A stretch of 64,000 bases of DNA from contig NC_012185.1 in NCBI RefSeq assembly GCF_000170955.2, positions 17,996 through 81,995 of the forward strand, written 5' to 3'. A model generated the notes under the pieces. The model was given only the letters and a program-made list of their open reading frames with translations. It ran no database searches and was not told where the DNA came from. This DNA comes from Borreliella valaisiana VS116 (GTDB lineage: Bacteria; Spirochaetota; Spirochaetia; Borreliales; Borreliaceae). Positions 29,642 to 38,024 of this stretch are shown here, piece by piece; position 1 is the first letter of the stretch, and the number at the start of each line of letters is the position of its first letter. A program made the translations under genes and the position numbers.

Positions 29642-30754
29642 TTATACGTTTAAACTATTTTGATAATCAACTATATCTTGAGAAGTAATTACTAAAGTAA
29701 CAGCATTAATACTAAAGTTGTAAGTAATATTCACACTAAGTTCTAATTTAAGCTGTTTAGTACCCGAAAGGGTAAGATTTAAGTCTTTATATTCTACAAT
29801 CAGTCTCCTATCAATAAACCGTTTTAGTAGGCATTCAATAGCAGAAGTGTACGCATTATCTCTAGCGCCACTAAGTTGGAGTGCAGATAATTTACTGTTT
29901 TGTCTATTGTTTTTATTCCAAATTCGAATAAGCTCAACAATAGCCTCGTTTTTTATATAAAGGTAAGTAAAAAGCTCGTCTATGGATTTTCCAGATAGAT
30001 CAACTCCTTCTTTAAAAGCAGATATACCATCAAGACCAGTTTCATTAAGAAGTGAGTAAAAGTTAATTTTTGTATCCCTTAACTCTTTAATTACAGCGTC
30101 GTCAAGAAGTGGTTTAGCAGCTAGTGGCATACCATAAAGATTAACAGAATGAAAAATACTTGCTTGATGCAAATACGCACTTATAAATTTAAGATGTAAA
30201 TTGTCCTTGTTATTACTATAAACAACAATATTCCTTTCTTTTTCAATATTGCCTTTATCCTTAAACAGTTCTTTTATTTCTTGTTCTTTAGTTGAGAATA
30301 CAAAAAAAGTTGAAGACATTTTGAACTTATCATAGTCGTCTTTGTAAATTTTTAGTCCATCATCTGAATTATCACCTTCAGTATTAATAAGCATAACAAA
30401 AGAGTGTCTATGTACTTTTAGATAATTTTTTAATTCTTCGGGTTTATCCTTATATATGAAAATAACAGCGGATTTTGTAGATTCTTCAGTCGAATTGAAA
30501 AAATCTTTCATTGCGGTTGTTAACAGTGTTTTTTCTTTTCCAAACTGGTCTTCTCCATTGCCATTTTCTTTTTCTAAAGTTTGAATTTCTTTTTCATAAT
30601 TATTAACAGTTAGATCTAATGTTTTATGGTTAACAGAATTTTTTTTAACCTTGATTTTGGCTGTTTTGTAGACCAAAAGTGGCTTGTAATAATTGGGCGT
30701 GTTAGCTTGAATGCTAGCTTTAACCAAGCTTACGCTAATTGTATCTTCCGGCAA
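29642..30754 (-). CDS. DUF787 phage tail protein (sheath position)
   Basis: Intact, 370 residues and the largest complete phage gene here: MPEDTISVSLVKASIQANTP at the N terminus, charged middle (YEKEIQTLEKENGNGEDQFG), SIDELFTYLYIKNEAIVELI, and a conserved-looking C-terminal domain LSALQLSGARDNAYTSAIEC then LLKRFIDRRLIVEYKDLNLT. The C-terminal part recalls tail-sheath-like folds, and the gene precedes the tube-position gene, but sheath identity is inferred. It overlaps the upstream gene by 20 bases. Confidence 0.7.
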   Translation of the reverse strand: MPEDTISVSLVKASIQANTPNYYKPLLVYKTAKIKVKKNSVNHKTLDLTVNNYEKEIQTLEKENGNGEDQFGKEKTLLTTAMKDFFNSTEESTKSAVIFIYKDKPEELKNYLKVHRHSFVMLINTEGDNSDDGLKIYKDDYDKFKMSSTFFVFSTKEQEIKELFKDKGNIEKERNIVVYSNNKDNLHLKFISAYLHQASIFHSVNLYGMPLAAKPLLDDAVIKELRDTKINFYSLLNETGLDGISAFKEGVDLSGKSIDELFTYLYIKNEAIVELIRIWNKNNRQNSKLSALQLSGARDNAYTSAIECLLKRFIDRRLIVEYKDLNLTLSGTKQLKLELSVNITYNFSINAVTLVITSQDIVDYQNSLNV

Positions 30755-31309
30755 TTTTGTATTCCTCCTTTAAAATTTCGGTTATTTTTATACTAGCATT
30801 GAATGCTACAGATACATTGTATGCATGGTTGCTATATTTTGTACCTAAATTTATCAGTCCAACTGTTTGCATGTTAGATGTTGGATAAATATAAAAGTTA
30901 ATTTTGCTTATATATTCGTGTTGAGATTGACTTTCTAACGTGTATTTATGGACTCTATTATGTAAAAATTTGCTAAGCATGTCGTAAAGCATTAGCATTC
31001 GAGAATTAGCATCAAAATCTTTAGCATTTAACACTACCGCAATAATATATATTTGAAAATCTAAACTAAATTCCAAAGCATTTTCGTAAAATGCACCGGG
31101 TTTACAGTCGTGATTAAATAGATGTTGTGTACCATCAAATTTCAATGCTACTATACTATATTAGGACTAGCAGTTGTAATTTTTGAAAGATATGGGTGAT
31201 TGTAAGTATTCATAATCTCGCATTCAAAATTATTTTCAGTTGCATAGGTCTTAAACCCTTTAAATATTTTGATTAAATGATTTAAAATCACATCTAGAGT
31301 TACAATCAT
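30735..31309 (-). pseudogene. DUF764 phage protein broken by a 5-base tandem duplication
   Basis: The start is ATG 31309 (MIVTLDVILNHLIKIFKGF, CEIMNTYNHPYLSKITTASP). At 31151-31160 the plus strand has CTATA twice in tandem; one copy restores ..SPNIVALKFDGTQHLFNHD.. and a continuous ~190-residue DUF764 protein. The downstream part AFYENALEFSLDFQIYIIAV and TVGLINLGTKYSNHAYNVSV is undamaged. The start overlaps the stop of the upstream gene. Confidence 0.65.
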
Positions 31310-31741
31310 TCAAGTACCTTATAAGCAAGTTCTGATAACATTTTGAACGTATCCACAAGCGGAATTGATGCAGTATTACTACCTTTTTTTGATTTACTTT
31401 CGATTGTGCCAGCCTTTAAACCCGGTTTAACTTGCCCTGATAGCACATAATTTTGGTAATATCTTATAAAAGCTTATCCAATAGCATTCATTACCAATTT
31501 AGGATCAGTACGAAACTTAGAATTCACATAACTATTACTGATATATTCTCTAAATTCAGAACTACCAGCAATTTTAGTTAAGTGTTTTCGTACTGGTAAA
31601 TTAGAGCTCCCTTTTTCATGCATTCTAGCAACACTAGAACGGCCCCCGAACCAGCCAATTTCTAACTCAATTGTAAATTTCTTCTATGCCCACATAAATT
31701 CCTTTAAAACTAAAGTAAAGTAGCCAATTGAAGAGTCAATG
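31306..31741 (-). pseudogene. Phage head-tail/tail-completion-like protein, 5' truncated
   Basis: Minus frame IDSSIGYFTLVLKEFMWA*, FTIELEIGWFGGRSSVARM, HEKGSSNLPVRKHLTKIAGS, YVNSKFRTDPKLVMNAIG*A, FIRYYQNYVLSGQVKPGLKA, VDTFKMLSELAYKVLE. Stops (TAG ~31.69 kb, TAA ~31.48 kb) interrupt one otherwise intact frame. The R-x-F/H-K-G-S pattern recalls tail-completion proteins. It is cut at ~31.74 kb by the junction with an MFS relic, the right end of the prophage. Confidence 0.45.
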
Positions 31742-32075
31742 CTAATATCAGATATTGCGGGGGCATGGGCATTTGAAAAAATTAAACATTAAAAATATGA
31801 TATTTATGTTATTTTAACTATAATATTTTTATTATCAATTTTAATAAAAAGGTTTCACATATTTACGTGTTAATTGTTATAATCATATTTTTAGTAATTT
31901 TAATTTCTATTTATTCTAATAATTTAGAATATTTTTTTTAAAAAAATGTAGATTCAAAAGTTTTAGGAACTATAACTTCTATTAAGAGCTCAATATCTCT
32001 TATATTTTCATTTTTGGCATTAACTATATGTTCAGTTTTAACCAATTTTATAAGCGCTATAAATGATCAAATGAT
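31742..32075 (+). pseudogene. MFS transporter relic, second copy
   Basis: Near-identical to bases 268-600: SDIAGAWAFEKIKH*KYDIY, VILTIIFLLSILIKRFHIF, then VDSKVLGTITSIKSSISLIF. Several in-frame stops and frame changes. Homology starts abruptly at ~31742, at the prophage end. Bases 32076-32317 hold no recognisable gene. Confidence 0.65.
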
Positions 32076-32317
32076 ATTTTTAAAAAATTTTCTTGAAGTC
32101 ATCTCCTCGAGATTAAATTAGAAAAAAACTTAAATCTATTATAAACAACAAATTATCATTACATTAGGTATAGTGATTGGTTATTAGTTACTTTGGATTG
32201 AAATTGCATATAACAAAAAGACCTGTATTGGCAGTTCCATTTACAACGAACAAATAGTATGGGAAATTAAATTTTAACTCGAATGAGCGCTCTCATAATA
32301 TTCATTCTGAATCAATA

Positions 32318-32907
32318 GGTTAATTTTTTATTTTTTTCATACTCAATTATAAGCTCAGGTAAAACATCTTTTTTTATCTTTATAAATTTTTTCAATAATA
32401 AAATACAACCTTTTGGTATCTTGTTTACAAAAATTATATATTTCCTTATCCCTTATTAAAATTCTAATGGGAATACTTTCATTGTTATCTTTAAATTCTC
32501 TGTGGGTATCTTTGTTTTAAAAATTTTTGTTTTCTATATATCTTAATGCAGATTTAAAGTTCACTTTTTTATTTTATCAATGGATACTTTGCCTTCTAAA
32601 ACTTTTTATAAATTTTTAAGTATCTATACGCTTGACTTTTTGCAACTTCAAAAGATTTTATAAAATCATTAAATCGTTTAAAACCATCGTATTTATATAA
32701 TTCTTTTTCTTTTATTTCATATAATATTTTCATTCTTTGAATTTTGTTGTTAATATCACCTTTTAGGTTATATTTAAGTTGTTCTTTTAGATTGTTATAA
32801 TTTATTAATTCTTTGTCTTGATCATCATTTAAATTTGTTCCTTCTTTATAATTTCCAAAACGATTGATAAATAGTTTTTATTTTTCTTTCTTGGTTTTTA
32901 TTTTCAT
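32318..32907 (-). pseudogene. PF49 partition protein relic (third locus)
   Basis: From ATG 32907: MKIKTKKEK*, then FGNYKEGTNLNDDQDKELIN, LKYNLKGDINNKIQRMKILY, KELYKYDGFKRFNDFIKSFE, VAKSQAYRYLKIYKK, KVSIDKIKKVNFKSALRYIE and C-terminal IRILIRDKEIYNFCKQDTKR. Clearly PF49, close to the intact protein at 7476-8105, but broken by several frameshifts and stops. Confidence 0.75.
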
Positions 32908-32927
32908 TTCAAGCTCCCCGATTTATA

Positions 32928-32941
32928 TTCCCCGGGGGAAA
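32928..32941. promoter_or_regulatory. G+C-rich inverted repeat in the PF32-PF49 gap (candidate parS/operator)
   Basis: TTCCCC then GGGGGAA, a near-perfect palindrome with one extra G, set in AT-rich DNA between the PF49 start and the PF32 stop. Same position as the unrelated inverted repeats of the other two partition loci. Confidence 0.5.
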
Positions 32942-32953
32942 ATACAAAAAATG

Positions 32954-33661
32954 TTATAAATCTAAGGTATTTTTTAATACATTGTTTGCTTCTTTATAAT
33001 ATTTACTCTTTAAATCTGGTTTCAAACGATTAATTCTAAAAACTTTTATACTGTTATAATAATGAATTTTGCCCTTTATATAATTACTATATTTCCTATA
33101 CAGGGCATCTTCAACTTCCTTAAGGATATTTCTGTTTTTAATAAATTGATTTACAACAATTGAAATATTATAGCTTTTGTCTATAATATTTTGTATCAAT
33201 ATTTCTAAGCTCCCTATTGACCATGTTTCCGGTTGGACTGGAATAACAATGTGATTTGTAGTATTTAATGCATTTTTTAAAATAAAACCAAAACTGGGTG
33301 GTGTGTCAAGTAAAATGTAGTCAAAATTACAGCTTGGAAAATTTTTATCTAAACAAAAATCCAATAAATTTCCCTTAGTATCTATATTTTCATAATTAAA
33401 TTCATAGAGAAAGGGGTGTAATGGGATTATAGAAATATGATCATTAATTTTGTTTACACATTAATCAAAATAAGCATTTCCCATTAATAAATTATAAATA
33501 TTATTTTTATCAAAATTAAAAACGTATTTCCCAAAATAGGAGGTTATGGCGTTTTGTGAATCCATATCAATAAGTAACACTTTTTTACCCAAACCTTTTA
33601 ATATATAAGAAAATAGTATTGATAATGTACTTTTTCCTACACTTCCCTTAAGGTTCGCCAT
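32954..33661 (-). pseudogene. ParA-type ATPase (PF32), third locus, nonsense codon
   Basis: MANLKGSVGKSTLSILFSYI (Walker A KGSVGKS), LLIDMDSQNAITSYFGKYVF, then LLMGNAYFD*CVNKINDHIS: one TAA at ~33.46 kb in an otherwise continuous frame, then CNFDYILLDTPPSFGFILKN (Walker B) and VEDALYRKYSNYIKGKIHYY. Upstream of MANL the native MDIKKS-type start is out of frame (TAG at ~33.69 kb). Very similar to the intact ParA at 6634-7389, so probably from a related plasmid. Confidence 0.8.
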
Positions 33662-33694
33662 TGTTATAATATTTGACTTTTTCTATCCATTTAT

Positions 33695-33860
33695 ATATTA
33701 TTTCTTTAGCTTTTTACTGTAAAATTCATATGTAGTGTTTTCCATTCTTTTTATATGTTCTATATTAAACCTATAATATTTAGTATTTTCTTTATCTTTT
33801 TTCCTTAATAATGTTCTAAGATATTGAATATAACACTTGATAGAACATTTAATAAATTTA
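33695..33860 (-). pseudogene. PF50 (DUF226) C-terminal relic, third locus
   Basis: The minus frame reads LRTLLRKKDKENTKYYRFNI, then EHIKRMENTTYEFYSKKLK. It matches LRTLLRKKEKETTEYYRF and KVYKFYNKKL of the intact PF50. The N-terminal two thirds are missing; the region to its right is non-coding with hairpins. Confidence 0.65.
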
Positions 33861-33963
33861 AATTCTAAGTAATAAAGTTTCTTTATTACTTAAGATCTAT
33901 TTTTTTTTCTTTTAAAAAAAAGGGGGGCTTTTCTATTTGTCCCATTCATATTTTATTTTAGAA

Positions 33964-34003
33964 ATTTATTTAACCTCTTTTATGGGAAAGAGGTTAAATA
34001 AAT
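33964..34003. repeat. Perfect 17-bp inverted repeat with 6-base loop
   Basis: ATTTATTTAACCTCTTT and its exact complement separated by TATGGG. Strong stem in otherwise structureless DNA next to the decayed partition locus. Confidence 0.8.
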
Positions 34004-34110
34004 AATAATTTTTTTTATTATTAAGTTTTTGAAAAGTTAAACTTAATTTGTTAGCTTTATCAGCAATTCTAAATTTTACTAAATGTTTAAATATTTTTGT
34101 ATATTTATAG

Positions 34111-34171
34111 CTATTAACAACCTATAAAAACCTTTATAAGTTGTTAATAGTTTAACAACTTATAAAGGTTT
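34111..34171. repeat. Three-armed inverted repeat with alternative pairings
   Basis: Arm A (34111-34127) pairs imperfectly with arm B (34131-34150); arm B (from 34128) pairs perfectly over 20 bp with arm C (34152-34171). The repeated core is AACAACTTATAAAGG in alternating orientation. Only one of the two hairpins can form at a time, as in an attenuator; iteron-like copies for a replication protein are another reading. Confidence 0.65.
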
Positions 34172-34295
34172 GTTGTGTGTTCAGCATAAAAAAACACTAA
34201 CAATACTATTCCTACGGTAGTAGTATTTAGGAGGCATAATTATAGGCATTCCTAAGTTGATATATTCTTTAAAGCCAGTTTTGTTAATATTAAAA

Positions 34296-34499
34296 TCATT
34301 TTATTTTTTGGTTTTTAATATTTTTAGTTATAAAAACTTTTCCGTATTGAGTTGCATCTTTAAAATTATAAACATTTTTTCTTTCAATTTCTAAAAAGTT
34401 TTTAGATTTTTTACTTATTTCGTTAATTGCCTTGCTAAAAATAACTTTTCTATTATCTAGTTTTACTATTTTAAGTATAGTTTTAACAAAAGATGTCAC
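34296..34499 (-). CDS. Hypothetical 67-residue protein
   Basis: MTSFVKTILKIVKLDNRKVI, FSKAINEISKKSKNFLEIER, KNVYNFKDATQYGKVFITKN. Basic, helical, no signal peptide. It lies where the PF57/PF50 genes of the third partition locus should be, so it may be a leftover of one of them. I do not recognise it and it could be chance. Confidence 0.25.
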   Translation of the reverse strand: MTSFVKTILKIVKLDNRKVIFSKAINEISKKSKNFLEIERKNVYNFKDATQYGKVFITKNIKNQKIK

Positions 34500-34693
34500 A
34501 ATAAAAAAATTTTTTAGTTATTCTAATAACGATTTTTGTTTTCATCTTTGAAGACTTGAATTTTATTTTAAGACTTGAATATCTATTTGAGATTTGTATT
34601 TTTGGAATTTTTATATTTTATTAATATGTCTCATACAAAAGCTAAAATGTATAAAAATACCCAAAAAGCAATAAAAAGGAAAATAGAGCGCTA

Positions 34694-35460
34694 TGAAAAG
34701 TATTAACCAAAGAATAGGTAAAGTTATTGCTTAGTTCATTTAATAAAAGGTATAAAATTCTTATAGAAACAGGTATTTAATTGAATTTGCTTTTAATACT
34801 GGCATGCATGAGGATATTTGAACTCGATAACTGGACCGATATAAAAGGTAGTGCTGGTAGAGGTCATATAAAAAAGCAAAATTAGTAAAGATAGAATATT
34901 ATTTTTAAAATAAAGACTTATTAAAATAGATATAGGTGAAATAAAATTTAAATTTAGTTTAGAAAATAATAGTCAATAGTTATATTTTCTAAACTATAAA
35001 TAATAATACGGTTAATAAAATTTGACCAACTGAAATGATGGCTAAAAAGCTAAAAAATTAGGATTTTTTTAAAAAAAGTAATCTTTATTTGCCTTAGCAC
35101 AGCCGCTTAGCATATGTTTGTCAAAAAAAACAAAGATATTCGTTTTTACAACAAGAAATTGCAGAGTATTCAGATATTTTAACTACCATGATTTATGCCC
35201 ATATATTATCCAATTTGATAAAAAAATTCTGCTTAAAAAGAATAGGATTTTGTATTAATAGAAATACTTAAAATAAGTTTGCTAGATTATAAAATGCCAT
35301 GTGCCACATGAAAGAGATACTTTATACTAAGATTTATATACAAAAATATAATATTGTATATCATAAAAATAAAAAATATGACCCTGAAAAGAAACAAAGT
35401 AAATACCTACTTTCTTGTACTATAAACCAAGAATATAAAAAAAAATACTTTTTAAATTAG
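34694..35460 (+). pseudogene. Tyrosine recombinase/integrase relic
   Basis: Broken frames: MKSINQRIGKVIA, then RYLIEFAFNTGMHEDI (box-I-like TG-x-R region, Arg changed to His), LDNWTDIKGSAGRGHIKKAK, then RLAYVCQKKQRYSFLQQE followed by IAEYSDILTTMIYAHIL. The last block has the TTxxYxH pattern of the tyrosine-recombinase nucleophile after the helix that normally reads LGHS. Many stops. It is distinct from the recombinase relic at 13744. Confidence 0.45.
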
Positions 35461-35569
35461 AGTAATCAAATTATTTGGGTTTTTAGTAATTTAAAATAAA
35501 TAAATAGCTAGAAAAAAAATATAAAAAAAATAGATAGCAATGAATGTTGGGTATGGATAAAAATTTAAT

Positions 35570-35611
35570 TAATTAATTTATATACATATATATATGTATA
35601 TAAATTAATTA
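35570..35611. terminator. 42-bp perfect AT palindrome after the HsdR-N/DUF5655 gene
   Basis: Bases 35570-35611 equal their own reverse complement throughout (arms TAATTAATTTATATACATAT..., centre ATAT). It starts 4 bases after the stop of the minus-strand gene, so a transcription terminator or cruciform is likely. It lacks the TTAGTATA box of Borrelia telomeres. Confidence 0.7.
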
Positions 35612-35615
35612 TTAT

Positions 35616-36770
35616 TCAATGCATTTTTCTATATTTTGAAACAATATTGTTGTAACTTTGTTTAATAAGATCTTTGATTTCTTCAATTTTGGAATTTTCT
35701 GTACAAAAAATCTGAATATCCCCATTACCAAGCTTTCCAATATTGCTAACATCTCTAGTAAAATCCTCTTTTAAAGTTACTTGACTTGGAGTAACGGTAA
35801 TATTTATTTTATTTACTTTAAAACTAAAATCTGCAAAACACCTATTATACACTCTAAATACTGTGTACCACTTTGTTTCAACTTTTTCAATTTCATTGGG
35901 ACTTAAATCAAAAATAAACCTTTCTAATTTCTGATATATTAATTTCATACCAGAACTTAACCTTTCAAAGCGTTTTAAATTTTCAGTTTTAATATTGTTA
36001 CTATTTCTACCATCTCTAATAAATTCTTTATTGTTTTTTTTATTGTTTACTAACATATCACTTTTTTCATTAAGCATGTTAAAAATATTTTTAATAATGT
36101 TTTTACATATCTCATCTGAATGTGTTTTATTAAAATCAATTTTAGTTTTAATAAAATTAAGAAGATCATCACTTATATTTTTAATTTCTTTTTTTAAATA
36201 AGCCAAAAGTTTGTCTGTATATTTTTTTTCTAATGCAAAAGATCTAGCCTCTTCAATATTTAAAGAATTTTTAGTAAACTTTTCAAGATATTCAAAATCT
36301 TTAGATGTTAATTTTTCTAAATTAACAATTAAAAAGGGTTCTTTGTCCAGTAAATTATCTTTGTCTAAATCAGTATAGAATCTATATTCTATACCATTTG
36401 TTAATATAGCAAATGCAATTTTATATTTAGAACGAAGATTATAAAAATACTTTAATAATTGATCAAAATGATTTTCAAGATTTTCTTTATAACGCTTAGC
36501 TTCTAGTAAAATAGTGGGCTTTTTGTCTTTAGCACAAAGAACATAGTCTGCTTTTGTTTCATCTTTTTTAACAAAACCGGTTGCAACCTCAACCCGAACA
36601 AATGAAGGGTCAGTGTGGCAATAACCCATTGCATCTAAAAATGGATTAATAAAAAATTGTTTTGTTTCAGCTTCGTTTGTAATGCTATCTTTATGAGTTT
36701 GTATTTTTACACTTACATTTTTTAATTTTTTTACAAAATTTATATTTACAGTTTGATCTTTATTTGACAT
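35616..36770 (-). CDS. Stand-alone HsdR-N-type nuclease with C-terminal DUF5655 domain
   Basis: Intact, 384 residues. The N-terminal ~150 residues match the type I restriction HsdR N-terminal nuclease fold: EAETKQFFINPFLDAMGY (33-50), then the PD-(D/E)XK core with D75 (ETKADYVL), E90-x-K92 (ILLEAKRY) and Q104 (FDQLLKYF), then FAILTNGIEYRFYTDL. A helical linker (155-260) with an Asn/Lys-rich stretch follows. The C-terminal ~100 residues (VETKWYTVFRVYNRCFADFS, LKEDFTRDVSNIGKLGNGDI, IEEIKDLIKQSY) fit DUF5655. No helicase, methyltransferase or specificity gene is adjacent, and catalytic residues are intact. Likely DNA-targeting; defence against phage or plasmids is inference. A neighbouring cognate modification gene is absent. 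Confidence 0.75.
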   Translation of the reverse strand: MSNKDQTVNINFVKKLKNVSVKIQTHKDSITNEAETKQFFINPFLDAMGYCHTDPSFVRVEVATGFVKKDETKADYVLCAKDKKPTILLEAKRYKENLENHFDQLLKYFYNLRSKYKIAFAILTNGIEYRFYTDLDKDNLLDKEPFLIVNLEKLTSKDFEYLEKFTKNSLNIEEARSFALEKKYTDKLLAYLKKEIKNISDDLLNFIKTKIDFNKTHSDEICKNIIKNIFNMLNEKSDMLVNNKKNNKEFIRDGRNSNNIKTENLKRFERLSSGMKLIYQKLERFIFDLSPNEIEKVETKWYTVFRVYNRCFADFSFKVNKINITVTPSQVTLKEDFTRDVSNIGKLGNGDIQIFCTENSKIEEIKDLIKQSYNNIVSKYRKMH

Positions 36771-37160
36771 ATATAAATTATATTAGCAATAAATTTTAAA
36801 ATATTGATTTTTTATAAAAAAAGTTAATGTATGTATTAATTAATAACTTTTTTAATTTTTAAAATTTAAAAATATTTACTCATAAATATTCTTCTTAAAG
36901 TTTCAATGTTGAATTACTTAGATGGTATGGGTCAATTATTTATTTATGTATAGCTGTTTTTATGTTAGATATATCGGTTTTGTAAAATATATTTTCCCAA
37001 TAATCAAAGAAATGAATGTTTCATAAAATTACTGTTTATGAGGATGTTTTAACCAATGTTTAAGAGTGAATTTTAGAAATGAATGCGCAGTATTGAATTT
37101 ATTTTTTTATTATTTCCTTAAAAGTATAATTTATTGAGCTAAAGTTTGAATGGAGTGATT
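36771..37160. promoter_or_regulatory. Divergent promoter region between the nuclease gene and the export operon
   Basis: No open gene. Toward the plus-strand operon there is TATAAT at about 37126 with an upstream TTTTTT/TTATTT region, then TGGAGTG before the ATG at 37161. Toward the nuclease gene the sequence is AT-rich without a clear consensus. Confidence 0.4.
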
Positions 37161-37973
37161 ATGAAAGGAATTATTAGTCGTTGTTTTTTATTATTGTCTG
37201 TTAGTGTTGGTTATGTATATTCATTTGATGTTTCAAATAGAGAATTTTATAGCATATTAGAGGGCTATTATTCGGGTAAAATTGAAGAATTGTCAAAAAA
37301 AAATGATGAAGGTTCCTATATATATATGTTTAATGAATTTAAAGAGAAATTGGGTGAAATGAGTCCCGGTATCAAGCAATATTTTAATAATCTTGTTGAT
37401 TATCAAATTGCCAGACTTCTTCAGAATAAAGAAGGAAGAAAGAATTCTTCTAAAAGCTATTCTGTTTTAAAAGCCACTAAAAAATCTCTTTTAGAGTTAA
37501 TTGCATCAATAGATTTTAAAGGTTTAGAAAGAGTGATTCAAAGTGATATTTATAGGGTCTTAGGAGATGTTAATTTAATGCTCTTGAGGTATGCAGGTGG
37601 TGCAGCTTTAAGTAAGCTTGCAAATGAGACTAGAAAGTATTTTGAAAAGTCCTTAAAAATTAATAGTAAAAACTCATTTGCTAATACTTCTATTGCAAGT
37701 TGGTATTTGTATGCCCCAAGGATTGCAGGAGGAGATCCAAATAAAACTTTATCATTTGCTCAGTTGGGACTTAAACATGGTCAAACAGATGTAGAAAAAT
37801 ATTTCGCATATATATGGATAAGTCAGGCATATTTTCTTCTTAAAAATGAAAAAGAAAGCCTTAAATATATACTTAGGGCCGGAGAAATATTTCCTAACGG
37901 AGCTTTCCACAAGATGGTTCTAGAGCAAAACAAGGGTGGAAATTTGTTTATGGATTTTCCTATAAAAAATTAG
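37161..37973 (+). CDS. Exported TPR/TatT-like protein (export operon gene 1)
   Basis: The start ATG 37161 is chosen over the in-frame TTG 15 bases upstream because GGAG precedes it. 270 residues. Signal peptide MKGIISRCFLLLSVSVGYVYS. The rest is helical with repeats: YLYAPRIAGGDPNKTLSFAQ, KYFAYIWISQAYFLLKNEKE, ILRAGEIFPNGAFHKMVLEQ. The pattern of helical hairpins, with a Gly-rich YAGGAALSKL segment, recalls TatT-type periplasmic TPR proteins. It heads a seven-gene same-strand cluster ending in an ABC system, so a periplasmic partner role is likely. Resembles lp38 genes I recall as BBJ23-BBJ29. Confidence 0.65.
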   Translation: MKGIISRCFLLLSVSVGYVYSFDVSNREFYSILEGYYSGKIEELSKKNDEGSYIYMFNEFKEKLGEMSPGIKQYFNNLVDYQIARLLQNKEGRKNSSKSYSVLKATKKSLLELIASIDFKGLERVIQSDIYRVLGDVNLMLLRYAGGAALSKLANETRKYFEKSLKINSKNSFANTSIASWYLYAPRIAGGDPNKTLSFAQLGLKHGQTDVEKYFAYIWISQAYFLLKNEKESLKYILRAGEIFPNGAFHKMVLEQNKGGNLFMDFPIKN

Positions 37974-38024
37974 TTGAATAGGGGGTTAATATAACTTATT
38001 TAAGATTTATAAGTTAATTTTTGT

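Noticed and set aside
35570..35611. 42-bp palindrome as a fused telomere (replicated hairpin end)
   Set aside because: It lacks the conserved TTAGTATA box at the proper distance from the axis; kept only as a palindrome/terminator.
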